From Streptomyces cinnamoneus (GTDB lineage Bacteria > Actinomycetota > Actinomycetes > Streptomycetales > Streptomycetaceae), in assembly GCF_002939475.1 (NCBI RefSeq), contig NZ_PKFQ01000001.1:1736001-1800000 (forward strand): 64,000 nucleotides of DNA, in the 5' to 3' direction. The notes below the pieces were generated by a model that saw only the letters and a program-made list of their open reading frames with translations, had not been told where the DNA came from and did not search any database. The translations under genes and the position numbers were made by a program. Each line of letters starts with the position of its first letter. Within the stretch, counting starts at the first letter, position 1. Below are positions 1 to 9,733 of this stretch, piece by piece.

Positions 1-129
1 TCCTGTCTTCCATAGTGCGGGTTCGGCGGTCCCACGGCCCGGACCGCGCGGCCGCGGCCGGGGCGTGCCGCCCGGCGGGGCCGTCGCGTCCTGCGGGGGC
101 CGCGGCCGCGTCTGCTCCGGCCACGTCCA

Positions 130-2130
130 TCATTCCTCCGCGTCGTCCATGATCTCGCCCGTCGCCATGTTGACCGCGGGGGCGGGCGGGGCCGCCCGGG
201 CCAGCGCGGCGACGATCGTCTCGGCCGTCTTGCGGCCGATCCCGGGCGTCTCGCAGATCTGCTCGACCGTGGCGGCGCGCAGCCGCTTGACCGAGCCGAA
301 GTGTTTGAGGAGGGCCTGCTTGCGGGTGCTGCCGAGGCCGGGGACCGTGTCGAGCGGCCCGGCCTTCATGGTCTTGGTGCGCTTGCCCCGCTGGTAGGCG
401 ATGGCGAAGCGGTGGGCCTCGTCGCGCACGCGCTGGAGCAGGTACAGCCCCTCGCTGGTGCGCGGCAGGACGACGGGGTCGTCCTCCTCCGGCAGCCAGA
501 CCTCCTCCAGGCGCTTGGCGAGGCCGCACACGGCCACGTCGGTGACGCCCAGCTCGTCCAGGGCCCGCTGGGCTGCCGCGACCTGGGGCTTTCCGCCGTC
601 GACGACCACGAGCTGCGGCGGGTAGGCGAAGCGCTTGGGCCGGTCGTCGCCCTCGGCGGAGACCTCGCCGTCGAGCGCCTCCTCGGTCCACTCCCCCGTC
701 TTCTGCTTCTCCTGCAGATAGCGGCGGAAGCGGCGGCTCACGACCTCGTGCATCGAGCGGACGTCGTCCTGGCCGGTGCCGTGCCAGACCTGTGTGTCCC
801 CGACGCGGCCCTTGATCTGGAAACGGCGGTACTCGCTCTTGCGGGCCAGGCCGTCCTCGAAGACGACCATGGACGCCACCACGTCCTGCCCCTGGAGGTG
901 GGAGATGTCGAAGCACTCGATGCGCAGGGGCGCGGAGTCCAGGCCCAGCGCCCCGGCGATCTCCTCCAGGGCGCGGGAGCGGGTGGTCAGATCGGAGGCG
1001 CGCCTGGTCTTGTGCAGGACGAGGGCCTGCTGGGCGTTGCGCTGGACCGTGGCCATCAGGTCCCTCTTGTCGCCGCGCTGCGGGATGCGCAGGTCGACGC
1101 GGGCGCCGCGGCGCTCGGTCAGCCACTGGGCGACGGGCTCCGCCGGCTGCGGCAGGGCGGGGACCAGGACCTCCTTGGGGACGGCGTCGCCGCTCTCCTC
1201 GCCGTAGAGCTGCTGGAGGGCGTGCTCGACGAGCCCGGCGGTGTCGACGGCCTCGACCTTGTCGGTCACCCAGCCGCGCTGGCCGCGCACGCGCCCGCCA
1301 CGCACGTGGAAGATCTGCACGGCCGCTTCGAGTTCGTCCTCGGCTACCGCGATCAGGTCCGCGTCGGTGGCGTCCGCGAGGACGACGGCGTTCTTCTCCA
1401 TGGCTCGCCGGAGCGCCTCTATGTCGTCCCGCAGTCGTGCTGCCCTCTCGTATTCCATCTCCTCGGCGGCATCGTGCATCCGCTGTTCCAAACGGCGGAT
1501 GTACGCGCCGGTACGCCCGGCCATGAAGTCGCAGAACTCCTCGGCCAGTTCGCGGTGCTCCTCGGGGGTGACCCGGCCGACGCAGGGGGCGGAGCACTTG
1601 CCGATGTAGCCGAGCAGGCAGGGGCGGCCGATCTGGGCGGAGCGCTTGAACACCCCGGCCGAGCACGTGCGTACGGGGAAGACGCGCAGCATCAGGTCGA
1701 CGGTCTCGCGGATGGCCCAGGCGTGGGCGTACGGGCCGAAGTAGCGCACGCCCTTCTTCTTGGGGCCGCGCATGACCTGGACGCGGGGGAACTCCTCGTT
1801 CAGCGTGACGGCGAGGGAGGGGTAGCTCTTGTCGTCGCGGTACTTCACGTTGAACCGCGGGTCGTACTCCTTGATCCAGGAGTATTCGAGCTGGAGCGCC
1901 TCGACCTCGGTGGAGACCACGGTCCATTCCACGGAGGCGGCCGTGGTGACCATGGTGCGGGTGCGCGGGTGGAGACCGGCGAGGTCCTGGAAGTACGAGG
2001 AGAGCCGCTGGCGGAGGCTCTTCGCCTTCCCGACGTAGATCACCCGGCCGTGCTCGTCACGGAACCTGTAGACCCCCGGCGAGTCGGGGATCTGTCCCGG
2101 CTTGGGTCGGTAGCTGCTGGGGTCTGCCAT
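130..2130 (-). CDS. uvrC: UvrABC excinuclease subunit C
   Basis: UvrC makes the dual 3' and 5' incisions around bulky DNA lesions after UvrA-UvrB have marked them, in cytoplasmic nucleotide excision repair. The 666-residue product has the family layout. An N-terminal GIY-YIG nuclease begins near residue 16 ([20 protein letters not shown]). A UVR domain lies around 205-245, the RNase H-like 5' nuclease in the middle third ([11 protein letters not shown]), and tandem helix-hairpin-helix motifs near the C-terminus ([18 protein letters not shown] and [16 protein letters not shown]). Length is usual for actinobacteria. uvrA and uvrB follow on the same strand at 6.6-9.5 and 16.9-19.0 kb, but as separate transcription units. 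No LexA-type operator is visible upstream. Identification is secure. Confidence 0.98.
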   Translation of the reverse strand: MADPSSYRPKPGQIPDSPGVYRFRDEHGRVIYVGKAKSLRQRLSSYFQDLAGLHPRTRTMVTTAASVEWTVVSTEVEALQLEYSWIKEYDPRFNVKYRDDKSYPSLAVTLNEEFPRVQVMRGPKKKGVRYFGPYAHAWAIRETVDLMLRVFPVRTCSAGVFKRSAQIGRPCLLGYIGKCSAPCVGRVTPEEHRELAEEFCDFMAGRTGAYIRRLEQRMHDAAEEMEYERAARLRDDIEALRRAMEKNAVVLADATDADLIAVAEDELEAAVQIFHVRGGRVRGQRGWVTDKVEAVDTAGLVEHALQQLYGEESGDAVPKEVLVPALPQPAEPVAQWLTERRGARVDLRIPQRGDKRDLMATVQRNAQQALVLHKTRRASDLTTRSRALEEIAGALGLDSAPLRIECFDISHLQGQDVVASMVVFEDGLARKSEYRRFQIKGRVGDTQVWHGTGQDDVRSMHEVVSRRFRRYLQEKQKTGEWTEEALDGEVSAEGDDRPKRFAYPPQLVVVDGGKPQVAAAQRALDELGVTDVAVCGLAKRLEEVWLPEEDDPVVLPRTSEGLYLLQRVRDEAHRFAIAYQRGKRTKTMKAGPLDTVPGLGSTRKQALLKHFGSVKRLRAATVEQICETPGIGRKTAETIVAALARAAPPAPAVNMATGEIMDDAEE

Positions 2131-2187
2131 GTCTCACACCCTACTTGCGGGCGGTGACAATCGGCGTCCGCCCGCGGAGCGGGCGAC

Positions 2188-2221
2188 CGCGGCCCCGGCG
2201 GTGGTGGCCGCCGGGGCCGCG
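2188..2221 (-). terminator. hairpin terminator after the anchored-protein gene
   Basis: Perfect 14-bp GC arms (2188-2201 and 2208-2221) enclose a 6-base loop. The hairpin lies about 30 bp past the stop codon at 2252 and before uvrC. Like most Streptomyces terminators it has no U-run. Confidence 0.65.
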
Positions 2222-2251
2222 ACGGGCCGGCCGTGGGACCGGCCCGGTCCG

Positions 2252-3121
2252 TCAGCGGCGCCTCAGCCTCCTGCGCGCGGCCACCGCGCCGAGGCCCAGG
2301 GCGAGTGCCGTCCCGCCCGCGGCCGCGACGGTGCCGGCGCCCGGAGAGCCGCCGTCACCCGCGGGTGCCGCGACCGCCGCCCGGTCCGCGCCGGTCCCGG
2401 CCGCGGCCGAGTCCGGGGCGTTCTGTTCCGCATAGCCGCCCGCCACGCCCTTCTTGGCGTAGGCCGAGCCGGGCAGCTTGTCGCCGTACGCCTTGTGGAC
2501 CCTCGCGCGGTAGGCGTCCACGGTGGTGCCCCCCTCGCCGACGGCCTTGACGGCGTCCTCGTCGAGCGGCAGCACGCGGTCGCCGCGCTGGACGTACCAG
2601 GCGTTGATCTGGGGCTCGCGGAAGACCGTGCCGCCGCTGAGCTTCCGCGCGCCCTCGGCGGCGTAGCGCGTCTCGTCGTCACCGGTGGCGATGTTGACGA
2701 CCTTCCAGGTGTCCCCGGTGCGCGCGGTCCACACCGAGGCCTTCTGCCCGTCGGCCGAGACGGCCGTGCTGGCCAGGAACTCCAGCCTGGCGACGGCGGC
2801 GCCGTCCTCGCCCGCGACGAACTCGGGGGCGAGGGTGTAGACGGGCACCGTCGCGCCCTCGATCCGCGGCCGCGCCGCGGACCGGGCGACCGCCCCGTCG
2901 CGGGCGAAGAAGCGGGAGAGCGTCTCCAGGTTCGAGGGTGCCGCCGCCGCGTCGTGCGCCGCGGCGACCCCGCCCGCCGGGGGCGGCGTGGGGGCCGCCG
3001 GCGGCTGGGCGGCGTGGGCGAGGGGGGCGAGGCCGAGCAGGCCCGCGGTCAGGGCGCCGGCGGCCGCCGCGCGGACCGCGTTGCGCCGGGAGTGGTCGGG
3101 GGTGTACGGGTGGTCGGTCAC
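2252..3121 (-). CDS. secreted protein with C-terminal membrane anchor, function unknown
   Basis: I do not recognise a characterised family. From the GTG at 3121 the product has 289 residues. This start is chosen because the signal peptide then sits at the terminus: SRRNAVRAAAAG, a hydrophobic stretch, then LAHA at about residue 40. Translation upstream of it is threonine/glycine-rich nonsense antisense to the neighbouring gene. The middle contains strand-like sequence and an NIATGDDETRYAA segment. The C-terminus is a hydrophobic helix (GGTALALGLGAVAA) followed by RRRLRRR, the shape of a membrane or wall anchor without an LPXTG motif. The start lies 4 bp after the stop of the upstream papain-like protease gene, so the two are almost certainly co-transcribed and translationally coupled. 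The protein may be a partner, substrate or inhibitor of that protease; this is inference. Confidence 0.75.
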   Translation of the reverse strand: MTDHPYTPDHSRRNAVRAAAAGALTAGLLGLAPLAHAAQPPAAPTPPPAGGVAAAHDAAAAPSNLETLSRFFARDGAVARSAARPRIEGATVPVYTLAPEFVAGEDGAAVARLEFLASTAVSADGQKASVWTARTGDTWKVVNIATGDDETRYAAEGARKLSGGTVFREPQINAWYVQRGDRVLPLDEDAVKAVGEGGTTVDAYRARVHKAYGDKLPGSAYAKKGVAGGYAEQNAPDSAAAGTGADRAAVAAPAGDGGSPGAGTVAAAGGTALALGLGAVAARRRLRRR

Positions 3122-3125
3122 GGCC

Positions 3126-3749
3126 TCACGCCCCGATCCGGTAGAGGGAGTGGGTCCAGGAGAACCCGTCGTTGCCGACGTACCAGTTGTGCGAGGCCCA
3201 GTTGTAGCGGTTGCTGGAGGGCCACGGGTCGCCCCAGTACACCCAGCCGTTGGAGTCGTCGTACCCGTAGACCACGTGCATGTGGCCACCGCCGGAGGAC
3301 CACTGGATGCGGGTCTCGACGGGCCGGTCGGCGTTGATCTCGCTCTGCACGGTCGAGTAGCGCAGCCAGCCGGAGACGTACGAGCCCTGGTTGACGCCCG
3401 CCCAGGAGAGGGCGTTCTGCACGTTGCCCAGGGTGGCCTGGTTGTTGGGGCACTCCGTGCCCTGTTGCCGGTTGAAGGCGGCGTTGCAGAACTGGTTCTG
3501 GCTGTAGGTGCGCCCGAACCAGGTGGCGATGGTGTTGCCGGAGGCGGCCCAGCACCAGTTGTTCTTCTGCTGGGCCTGCATGACGATGTTCAGTCGCTTG
3601 GATGCGAGCAGGGACGACTGGTCGCCGGTCGCCGCGGTCGCCGTGGTGGGGACGGCGAGCAGGACGGAGGCGACGATCGCTGCCAGGGACAGCCGTCTGC
3701 CGCGTATGCGGGACTTCTCTGTGGGTGCCGATGCCGAAGCACGGGTCAT
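3126..3749 (-). CDS. secreted papain-like cysteine protease (AvrRpt2/C39-like)
   Basis: Predicted exported cysteine peptidase of 207 residues. The ATG at 3749 is chosen because GGGAGG sits 9 bp upstream; the longer reading frame adds an implausible arginine-rich leader. A signal peptide occupies residues 17-40 (RGRRLSLAAIVASVLL, then ATAA). The catalytic cysteine is C66 in QAQQKNNWCWAAS, the Q...CW signature of the papain-fold AvrRpt2/C39_2 group. The histidine is H156 or H158 in GGGHMHVVYGYD, and an Asp is at WGDPW (D174). Three further cysteines (C88, C100 and the active one) leave room for a disulfide. The gene leads a two-gene operon with the anchored protein at 2252-3121. The upstream region carries clustered GTGAAC half-sites shared with the divergent HTH regulator. 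Proteolytic function is supported by the triad; the substrate is unknown. Confidence 0.85.
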   Translation of the reverse strand: MTRASASAPTEKSRIRGRRLSLAAIVASVLLAVPTTATAATGDQSSLLASKRLNIVMQAQQKNNWCWAASGNTIATWFGRTYSQNQFCNAAFNRQQGTECPNNQATLGNVQNALSWAGVNQGSYVSGWLRYSTVQSEINADRPVETRIQWSSGGGHMHVVYGYDDSNGWVYWGDPWPSSNRYNWASHNWYVGNDGFSWTHSLYRIGA

Positions 3750-3867
3750 TTTCGCGTTCCTCCCGTGGCGGGGGGTTGTGGTGGAGGAGCGCGTCCGGAC
3801 GCGTGTGAGGAGCATCGGATGTTGTCGGAGAACGGTCAACCAGCTTCAATACGCCCAAGGACGGCGG

Positions 3868-3972
3868 TGTGAACGCGAGGAAGCGGATGTGAACAGCCGG
3901 TGCCCGTCAAGGAGGAACCAAACGCTCCTGACCACCTGAGCCGCTTCGGCAGATCGTGAACGTTCACATCCG
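3868..3972. promoter_or_regulatory. cluster of GTGAAC operator-like sites between divergent genes
   Basis: TGTGAAC occurs at 3868-3874 and 3888-3894, exactly 20 bp apart. A perfect 12-bp palindrome GTGAACGTTCAC lies at 3956-3967. CGGATGTGAAC (3884-3894) is an exact inverted copy of GTTCACATCCG (3962-3972). The cluster sits between the protease gene (start 3749, leftward) and the HTH regulator (start 4001, rightward). It is a natural candidate operator for that regulator. Spacing of 20 bp rather than 11 bp argues against a classical PhoP PHO box. Confidence 0.6.
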
Positions 3973-4000
3973 TGGAAGAGCTTCACAAAGGAGCGAGCGG

Positions 4001-4981
4001 ATGGCACGCACCAGGGGTGACGTCGGCGCGGGAGACGCAAGACAGGCCGGCGGCAAGGGGGCCGCGGAGACCGAACTGGCCCGGGCGCTGCGCACGGGTC
4101 CGTTCGACCTGGCGCTGCGCACGGCCCTGTCCGCCCGGGGGCTCGCTCTGCACCGCGTGCAGCACCGGCTGGCACAACGCGGCGTCAAGGTGGGCGTCAC
4201 CAGCCTCAGTTACTGGCAGCAGGGTGCGCGCCGGCCCCGGCGGGCGGAGTCGCTGCGGGCGGTGCGGATGCTGGAGGACGTGCTGGACCTGCCCGCACAG
4301 GCGCTGACCCGGCTGCTGGAGCCGGCCGCCCCCCGGCGGGGGACGGAGCGGCCGGCCGCCCGCTCCTACCGCACGCTGGTGGAGGAGTCCCGGGCGCTGG
4401 AGCGGCTGCTGGCCGAACTGGAGTCGCCGGCCGACGGCGGCCTGCACACCGTCTGCCACCTGGAACGGGTGCTCATAGGGGCGCGGCGCGAGATGCGCCG
4501 GCGCGACTCGCAGCACGTGGTCAGGGCGCACCGCGACGGTGTGGACCGCTACCTGGCCATCCACCACGGCGACCCGGGCTGCGACCCGGCCCGGGTGATC
4601 GTGCGGGCCGCCGAGAACTGCCGGGTCGGCCGGGTCCGGTGGCACGCGGCCTCGGGCGTGCTCGCCGCCGAACTCCTCTTCGACGCACGGCTGCGGGCCG
4701 GGGAGACGTACGTCTTCGGCTACGGCTTCGAGGACGGTACGGGCGGGACGAGCCGGGAGTACGTGCGCGGGTTCAGCTTCGCGGGCGGGCAGTACGTGCT
4801 CCAGGTCCGCTTCGACGCCGCCGCCCTGCCGGTGCGCTGCCGCCGCTTCACCCAGTCCTCGGCGAACGCCCCGCGCGGCGGTCAGCAGGAGCTGACGCTG
4901 GCGGGGCGGCACCGGGGCGTGCACCTGGTGGAGCAGGGGGTGCGGCCGGGGATCGTGGGCATCGGCTGGGACTGGTGCTGA
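4001..4981 (+). CDS. helix-turn-helix (XRE-like) regulator with C-terminal beta-rich domain
   Basis: The product has 326 residues from the ATG at 4001, which has AAAGGAG 8 bp upstream. After an Ala/Gly-rich tail, residues about 28-95 resemble an XRE-type DNA-binding unit (FDLALRTALSARGLALHRVQ, then VGVTSLSYWQQGARRPRR and an RMLEDVL helix). That is the pattern of Streptomyces regulators that choose between alternative codon-like helices. The rest (about 130-326) is a predicted sensor part with no family I recognise; it ends in GVRPGIVGIGWDWC. The gene is divergent from the protease operon, and the palindrome at 3956-3967 lies 33 bp before its start, suggesting autoregulation and control of the protease. 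Downstream it converges on the Rieske gene with a GC-palindrome (4987-5002) between them. Regulator identity is good; the ligand is unknown. Confidence 0.8.
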   Translation: MARTRGDVGAGDARQAGGKGAAETELARALRTGPFDLALRTALSARGLALHRVQHRLAQRGVKVGVTSLSYWQQGARRPRRAESLRAVRMLEDVLDLPAQALTRLLEPAAPRRGTERPAARSYRTLVEESRALERLLAELESPADGGLHTVCHLERVLIGARREMRRRDSQHVVRAHRDGVDRYLAIHHGDPGCDPARVIVRAAENCRVGRVRWHAASGVLAAELLFDARLRAGETYVFGYGFEDGTGGTSREYVRGFSFAGGQYVLQVRFDAAALPVRCRRFTQSSANAPRGGQQELTLAGRHRGVHLVEQGVRPGIVGIGWDWC

Positions 4982-5024
4982 GGCCGGGCCGCCGCGGCGG
5001 CCGGGCCCGGGCGGGTGCGGGCCC

Positions 5025-5456
5025 TCAGGCGTCCGGGCCGGCCACCAGCTTGCCGCCGTCCGCCTTGACCGGCACGGACGGCAGGGGCGCGCCCGCCGGG
5101 CCCTGGAGGACCTTGCCGGTCTGCGCGTCGAACTTGCTGCCGTGGCAGGGGCAGTTGACCTTCCCGTCCTCGATCTTGTCGACGACGCATCCCGCGTGGG
5201 TGCACACCGCGCTGAACGCCTTGTACTGCCCCTCGACGGGCTGCGCGACGATCAGTCGCTGCTCGCGGTAGAGCCGGGCGCCGCCGACGGGGACCTCGCC
5301 CGCGGCCCCGAGGTCCACCGGCGCGGTGGGGACGGCGGGACCCTTGGCGCCCGCGCCGCCGGAGCACGCGCTGGCGCCGAGCCCGGCGACGCCGGCCAGG
5401 GCCGCTCCGCGCAGCACGGTACGGCGGGAGGCCGAGGAGGCGGTGGGGGAAGACAT
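5025..5456 (-). CDS. Rieske [2Fe-2S] lipoprotein
   Basis: Electron-transfer protein of 143 residues from the ATG at 5456; the long upstream extension overlaps the divergent kinase promoter and is not credible. It begins with a twin-arginine-like leader ([18 protein letters not shown]) ending in a lipobox ASAC, so C31 is probably lipidated and the protein is tethered outside the membrane after Tat export. The cluster ligands are C85 and H87 in CTHAGC and C102 and H105 in CPCHGS, with C90/C104 positioned for the usual disulfide. It is a small stand-alone Rieske domain, too short to be the QcrA subunit of the bc1 complex. Its redox partner is not in the window. The fold is certain, the pathway unknown. 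Confidence 0.93.
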   Translation of the reverse strand: MSSPTASSASRRTVLRGAALAGVAGLGASACSGGAGAKGPAVPTAPVDLGAAGEVPVGGARLYREQRLIVAQPVEGQYKAFSAVCTHAGCVVDKIEDGKVNCPCHGSKFDAQTGKVLQGPAGAPLPSVPVKADGGKLVAGPDA

Positions 5457-5571
5457 GGGGGCTCCAGCGGGGAAGGGCGGTACGACACGGCGACGATACG
5501 GCAGCCCTTCGTCCGGTCGTCCGGCGGCCAGGGGATTCCGGGGGCCGCGGGCTGCGTGGCAGACTCCCGGG

Positions 5572-6486
5572 ATGATCGTCGTAGCCGGAGAAGCGTTGAT
5601 CGATCTCGTACCGGACGGCCCCGGGGGCGACGCGGGCCTGCCGGCCCTGCTGCCCCGCCGCGGCGGCGGCCCGTACAACACGGCCGTGGCGCTGGGCCGG
5701 CTGGGCACGCCGGCCGCCTTCTGCTCCCGGGTGTCGGCGGACGCCTTCGGCGAGGCGCTGCTCGACGGTCTGCGGGCGGCGGAGGTGGACGTCTCGCTGG
5801 TGCAGCGCGGACCCGAGCCGACCACGCTCGCCGTGACGGAGATCGGTGCCGACGGCTCCGCGGGCTACGGCTTCTACGCGGGCGGCACCGCAGACCGGCT
5901 GTTCGAGCTGCCGGCCGCCCTGCCGGACACGGCGCGGGCGCTGTGCCTGGGCACGTGCTCGCTGGTGCTGGAGCCGGGCGCGAGCGCCTACGAGGCCCTG
6001 CTGCGGCGCGAGGCCCGGCGCGGGGTCCTCACCCTGCTCGACCCCAACATCCGGCCCGGCCTGATCCCCGACGCCGCCGCCTACCGCGCCCGGTTCCGCT
6101 CGTGGCTGCCGGACGTGACGCTGCTCAAGGTGTCCGAGGAGGACGCGCGGTGGCTGGACGGCTCGGTGGAGCAGTGGCTCGCCGCGGGCCCGGCCGCGGT
6201 GGTCGTCACCCGGGGCGCGGAGGGCCTGACGGTCCACACGCGACAGGGGGCCGTGTACGCCGTGCCGGCGGAGCGGGTGGCGGTGGTGGACACGATCGGC
6301 GCGGGCGACACGGTGAACGCCGCGCTGCTGCACCGGCTCGCGGCGCGGGACGCGCTCTCGCGCGCGGGGCTCGCCGCCCTCGACGAGGCGGGCTGGGGCG
6401 ACGTCCTGCGCTTCGCCGCCCGCGCGGCGGCCGTCACCTGCTCCCGGCGCGGCGCGGAACCGCCGCACGCGGCCGAGCTGGGCTGA
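5572..6486 (+). CDS. PfkB-family carbohydrate kinase (fructokinase-like)
   Basis: ATP-dependent sugar kinase of 304 residues. The ATG at 5572 is chosen because the family N-terminus ([15 protein letters not shown]) starts there and a frame running further upstream would overlap the divergent Rieske gene. Visible signatures are the substrate-side [15 protein letters not shown] (PfkB signature 1 region), the NIRPGLIPD segment, VVVTRGAEG and the catalytic [14 protein letters not shown], in which GAGD supplies the anion hole and the base Asp. Overall it most resembles fructokinase/ribokinase members. The substrate cannot be decided from sequence alone, and no sugar transporter is adjacent. A strong GC hairpin separates it from convergent uvrA. 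Confidence 0.93.
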   Translation: MIVVAGEALIDLVPDGPGGDAGLPALLPRRGGGPYNTAVALGRLGTPAAFCSRVSADAFGEALLDGLRAAEVDVSLVQRGPEPTTLAVTEIGADGSAGYGFYAGGTADRLFELPAALPDTARALCLGTCSLVLEPGASAYEALLRREARRGVLTLLDPNIRPGLIPDAAAYRARFRSWLPDVTLLKVSEEDARWLDGSVEQWLAAGPAAVVVTRGAEGLTVHTRQGAVYAVPAERVAVVDTIGAGDTVNAALLHRLAARDALSRAGLAALDEAGWGDVLRFAARAAAVTCSRRGAEPPHAAELG

Positions 6487-6510
6487 GCGCCTGCCCGGGG
6501 GGACGGCAGA

Positions 6511-6545
6511 GGGCGGGGCGGGGAGGACCTCCCCCGCCCCGCCCC
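6511..6545. terminator. bidirectional GC hairpin between pfkB-type kinase and uvrA
   Basis: GGGCGGGGCGGGGAGG at 6511-6526 can pair with the C-rich arm ending at 6545, with one bulged base and a 2-3 base loop. It lies between convergent stop codons (6486 and 6558), so it can serve both genes. Confidence 0.7.
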
Positions 6546-6557
6546 CGTACGGACAGG

Positions 6558-9518
6558 TCAGGCCTTGCGGGCCCGCACCGTCTTCTTCACGGCGCCGGAC
6601 TTCGCCGCCACCGTCTTCTTCGCCGCTGCCCGCTTCTTCGGCGCCTTCGGCTCCGCGAGCGGCGGGGCGTCGCTCACCCGGTCGCCCAGCATGTCGCGCA
6701 GGAACTTGCCCGTGTGGCTGGCCGGGATCGCCGCCACCTCCTCCGGCGTGCCCTCCGCGACCACGAGGCCGCCTCCGCCGCCGCCCTCGGGGCCCATGTC
6801 GACGACCCAGTCGGCGGTCTTGATCACATCGAGGTTGTGCTCGATGACGATCACGGTGTTGCCCTTGTCGACCAGCCCGGACAGCACGGAGATCAGCTTG
6901 CTGATGTCCTCGAAGTGCAGACCGGTCGTCGGCTCGTCCAGCACGTAGACCGTGCGGCCCGTGGAGCGCTTCTGCAGCTCGCTCGCCAGCTTCACGCGCT
7001 GCGCCTCGCCGCCGGAGAGCGTCGGCGCGGACTGGCCGAGGCGGACGTAGCCGAGGCCGACCTCGTGGAGCGTGCGCAGGTGCCGGGCGATGGTGGGCAC
7101 CGCCTCGAAGAAGCTCAGCGCCTCCTCGATGGGCATGTCCAGCACCTCGGCGATGGACTTGCCCTTGTAGTGCACCTCCAGGGTCTCCCGGTTGTAGCGC
7201 GCGCCGTGGCAGACCTCGCACGGCACGTACACGTCCGGCAGGAAGTTCATCTCGATCTTGATGGTGCCGTCGCCGGAGCAGTTCTCGCAGCGGCCGCCCT
7301 TGACGTTGAAGGAGAAGCGACCGGGCAGATAGCCCCGGACCTTGGCCTCCATCGTCTCCGCGAAGAGCTTGCGGACGTGGTCGAAGACACCGGTGTACGT
7401 GGCCGGGTTGGACCGCGGCGTACGGCCGATGGGCGACTGGTCGACGTGGACGACCTTGTCGACCAGGTCGTCGCCGTCCACGCGCGTGTGCCGGCCGGGA
7501 ACGGCCCGGGCGCCGTTCAGCTCGCGGGCCAGGTGGGTGTACAGGATGTCGTTGACCAGCGTCGACTTGCCCGAACCGGACACGCCGGTGACGGCCGTGA
7601 GCACGCCGAGCGGGAAGGAGACGTCGATGTCGCGCAGGTTGTTCTCGCGGGCACCGCGCACCGTGATCCGCCGCTTGGGGTCGACGGGCCGGCGGACGTC
7701 GGGCGTCGGGATGGACTTCTTGCCGGACAGGTACTGCCCGGTCATCGACGCCTCGGTGCTCAGCAGCTCCTTCAGGGGACCGCTGTGCACGACCTTGCCG
7801 CCGTGCTCGCCGGCGCCGGGGCCGATGTCGACGACCCAGTCGGCCACCTTGATGGTGTCCTCGTCGTGCTCGACGACGATCAGGGTGTTGCCCATGTCGC
7901 GCAGGCGGACCAGCGTCTCGATGAGGCGGTGGTTGTCGCGCTGGTGCAGGCCGATGGAGGGCTCGTCCAGGACGTAGAGCACGCCGACGAGACCGGAGCC
8001 GATCTGGGTGGCGAGCCGGATGCGCTGGGCCTCGCCGCCGGAGAGCGTGCCGGCGGCGCGGTTGAGCGAGAGGTAGTCCAGGCCGACGTCGACCAGGAAC
8101 TTCAGCCGCTCGTTGACCTCCTTGAGCACCCGCTCGGCGATCTTCTTCTCGCGGCCGGTCAGCTTCATGTCGCGCAGGAAGTCGGCGCACTCGCTGATGG
8201 ACATCGCGGAGACCTCCGCGATGGAGCGGCCCTGCACGGTGACGGCGAGCACGATCGGCTTCAGGCGCGTGCCCTCACAGGTGGGGCAGGGCACCTCGCG
8301 CATGTAGCCCTCGAAGCGCTCGCGGCTGGAGTCGCTCTCGGCCTCCGAGTGGCGCCGCTTGACGAAGGGCACCGCGCCCTCGAAAGCGGTGGTGTACGCG
8401 CGCTCACGGCCGTAGCGGTTGCGGTAGCGGACCTCGATCTGGGTCTTGTGGCCGTTGAGCAGGGCCTTCTTGGCGCGCTGGGGCAGTCCGGCCCAGGGGA
8501 TGTCCGTACGGAAGCCCAGGGCGTCGGCGAGGGCGCCGACCAGCCGGCTGAAGTAGTCCTTGGTGTGGCCGTGGGACCAGGGGTTGATCGCGCCCTCGTC
8601 GAGGGACTTGTCCGGGTCCGGGACGATCAGCTCGGGGTCGACCTCCATGCGCGTGCCGATGCCAGTGCAGTCGGGGCAGGCGCCGAAGGGCGAGTTGAAG
8701 GAGAAGGAACGCGGCTCCAGCTCCTCGAACGACAGGTCGTCGTAGGGGCAGTAGAGGTGCTCGGAGTACATCCGCTCACGCTCGGGGTCGTCCTCGGGGA
8801 GGTCGACGAAGTCGAGGATGACCATGCCGCCCGACAGGCCCAGGGCGGTCTCGACGGAGTCGGTGAGCCGGCGCTTGGCGCTGTCCTTGACGGTGAGGCG
8901 GTCGACCACCACCTCGATGGTGTGCTTCTCCTGCTTCTTGAGCTTGGGCGGGTCGGTGAGGTGGATGGTCTCGCCGTCGACCCGGGCGCGGCTGTAGCCC
9001 TTGGCCTGGAGGTCGGCGAAGAGGTCGACGAACTCGCCCTTGCGCTCGCGCACCAGCGGGGACAGCACCTGGAAGCGGCTGCCCTCGGGCAGCTCCAGCA
9101 CCCTGTCCACGATGGCCTGCGGCGACTGCCGGGAGATGGGCCGCGCGCACTCGGGGCAGTGCGGCTTGCCGATCCTGGCGAAGAGCAGGCGGAGGTAGTC
9201 GTAGACCTCGGTGATCGTGCCGACGGTCGAGCGCGGGTTGCGCGAGGTCGACTTCTGGTCGATGGACACGGCCGGGGACAGGCCCTCGATGAAGTCCACG
9301 TCGGGCTTGTCCATCTGCCCGAGGAACTGCCGTGCGTAGGAGGAGAGCGACTCGACGTAGCGACGCTGCCCCTCGGCGAAGATCGTGTCGAACGCGAGGG
9401 ACGACTTGCCCGACCCCGAGAGTCCCGTGAAGACGATGAGGGAGTCACGCGGGAGGTCGAGCGAGACGTTCTTGAGGTTGTGCTCGCGAGCGCCACGGAC
9501 GATGAGACGGTCGGTCAC
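6558..9518 (-). CDS. uvrA: UvrABC excinuclease ATPase subunit A
   Basis: UvrA is the ABC-type ATPase that scans DNA for damage and loads UvrB. From the GTG at 9518 (AAAGG just upstream) the product has 986 residues. The N-terminus [19 protein letters not shown] is the family start; the in-frame extension upstream has no homologous look. It carries two nucleotide-binding domains (Walker [14 protein letters not shown] and [13 protein letters not shown]), two LSGGEAQR signatures, and zinc-binding cysteines in CPECARP and in CENCSGDG with CEVC. The last 30 or so residues form a Lys/Ala-rich basic tail ([16 protein letters not shown]). The promoter must lie in the 215-bp gap shared with the divergent gene at 9734. 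A very long open frame antisense to the body of this gene is a GC-rich shadow. Confidence 0.98.
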   Translation of the reverse strand: MTDRLIVRGAREHNLKNVSLDLPRDSLIVFTGLSGSGKSSLAFDTIFAEGQRRYVESLSSYARQFLGQMDKPDVDFIEGLSPAVSIDQKSTSRNPRSTVGTITEVYDYLRLLFARIGKPHCPECARPISRQSPQAIVDRVLELPEGSRFQVLSPLVRERKGEFVDLFADLQAKGYSRARVDGETIHLTDPPKLKKQEKHTIEVVVDRLTVKDSAKRRLTDSVETALGLSGGMVILDFVDLPEDDPERERMYSEHLYCPYDDLSFEELEPRSFSFNSPFGACPDCTGIGTRMEVDPELIVPDPDKSLDEGAINPWSHGHTKDYFSRLVGALADALGFRTDIPWAGLPQRAKKALLNGHKTQIEVRYRNRYGRERAYTTAFEGAVPFVKRRHSEAESDSSRERFEGYMREVPCPTCEGTRLKPIVLAVTVQGRSIAEVSAMSISECADFLRDMKLTGREKKIAERVLKEVNERLKFLVDVGLDYLSLNRAAGTLSGGEAQRIRLATQIGSGLVGVLYVLDEPSIGLHQRDNHRLIETLVRLRDMGNTLIVVEHDEDTIKVADWVVDIGPGAGEHGGKVVHSGPLKELLSTEASMTGQYLSGKKSIPTPDVRRPVDPKRRITVRGARENNLRDIDVSFPLGVLTAVTGVSGSGKSTLVNDILYTHLARELNGARAVPGRHTRVDGDDLVDKVVHVDQSPIGRTPRSNPATYTGVFDHVRKLFAETMEAKVRGYLPGRFSFNVKGGRCENCSGDGTIKIEMNFLPDVYVPCEVCHGARYNRETLEVHYKGKSIAEVLDMPIEEALSFFEAVPTIARHLRTLHEVGLGYVRLGQSAPTLSGGEAQRVKLASELQKRSTGRTVYVLDEPTTGLHFEDISKLISVLSGLVDKGNTVIVIEHNLDVIKTADWVVDMGPEGGGGGGLVVAEGTPEEVAAIPASHTGKFLRDMLGDRVSDAPPLAEPKAPKKRAAAKKTVAAKSGAVKKTVRARKA

Positions 9519-9733
9519 GCCGGTCGGCACCTTTCTTGAGAGTCGGCTCTGGAAGAGCAGGGGGGTGGGCCGGGCCGCGCCCCCGATCCAGAGTACGGGG
9601 GGCCTCTGACAACCGTGGGACACACGGATGCCGTAACGCGATGCCACCCTCGACCATATAGCACGCACATTCGATTTACGGGGGAAGTGTGACTCCTTCA
9701 CCCGAAGGAGTGGCGGCGGCTATCGTCGGCCGC

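Noticed and set aside
1..129. Small rightward open frame at the left edge
   Set aside because: It runs through the 3' part of uvrC in another frame and has no coding character; the first 129 bp hold only the region after the uvrC stop.
3868..3974. PHO box reading of the GTTCAC repeats
   Set aside because: PhoP sites in Streptomyces repeat every 11 bp; here the spacing is 20 bp or inverted.
4882..9539. Very long open frames opposite and alongside uvrA (over 1000 codons)
   Set aside because: They are arginine-, proline- or alanine-rich translations of a GC-rich gene's other strands, without domains or ribosome sites; real uvrA motifs occupy the region.
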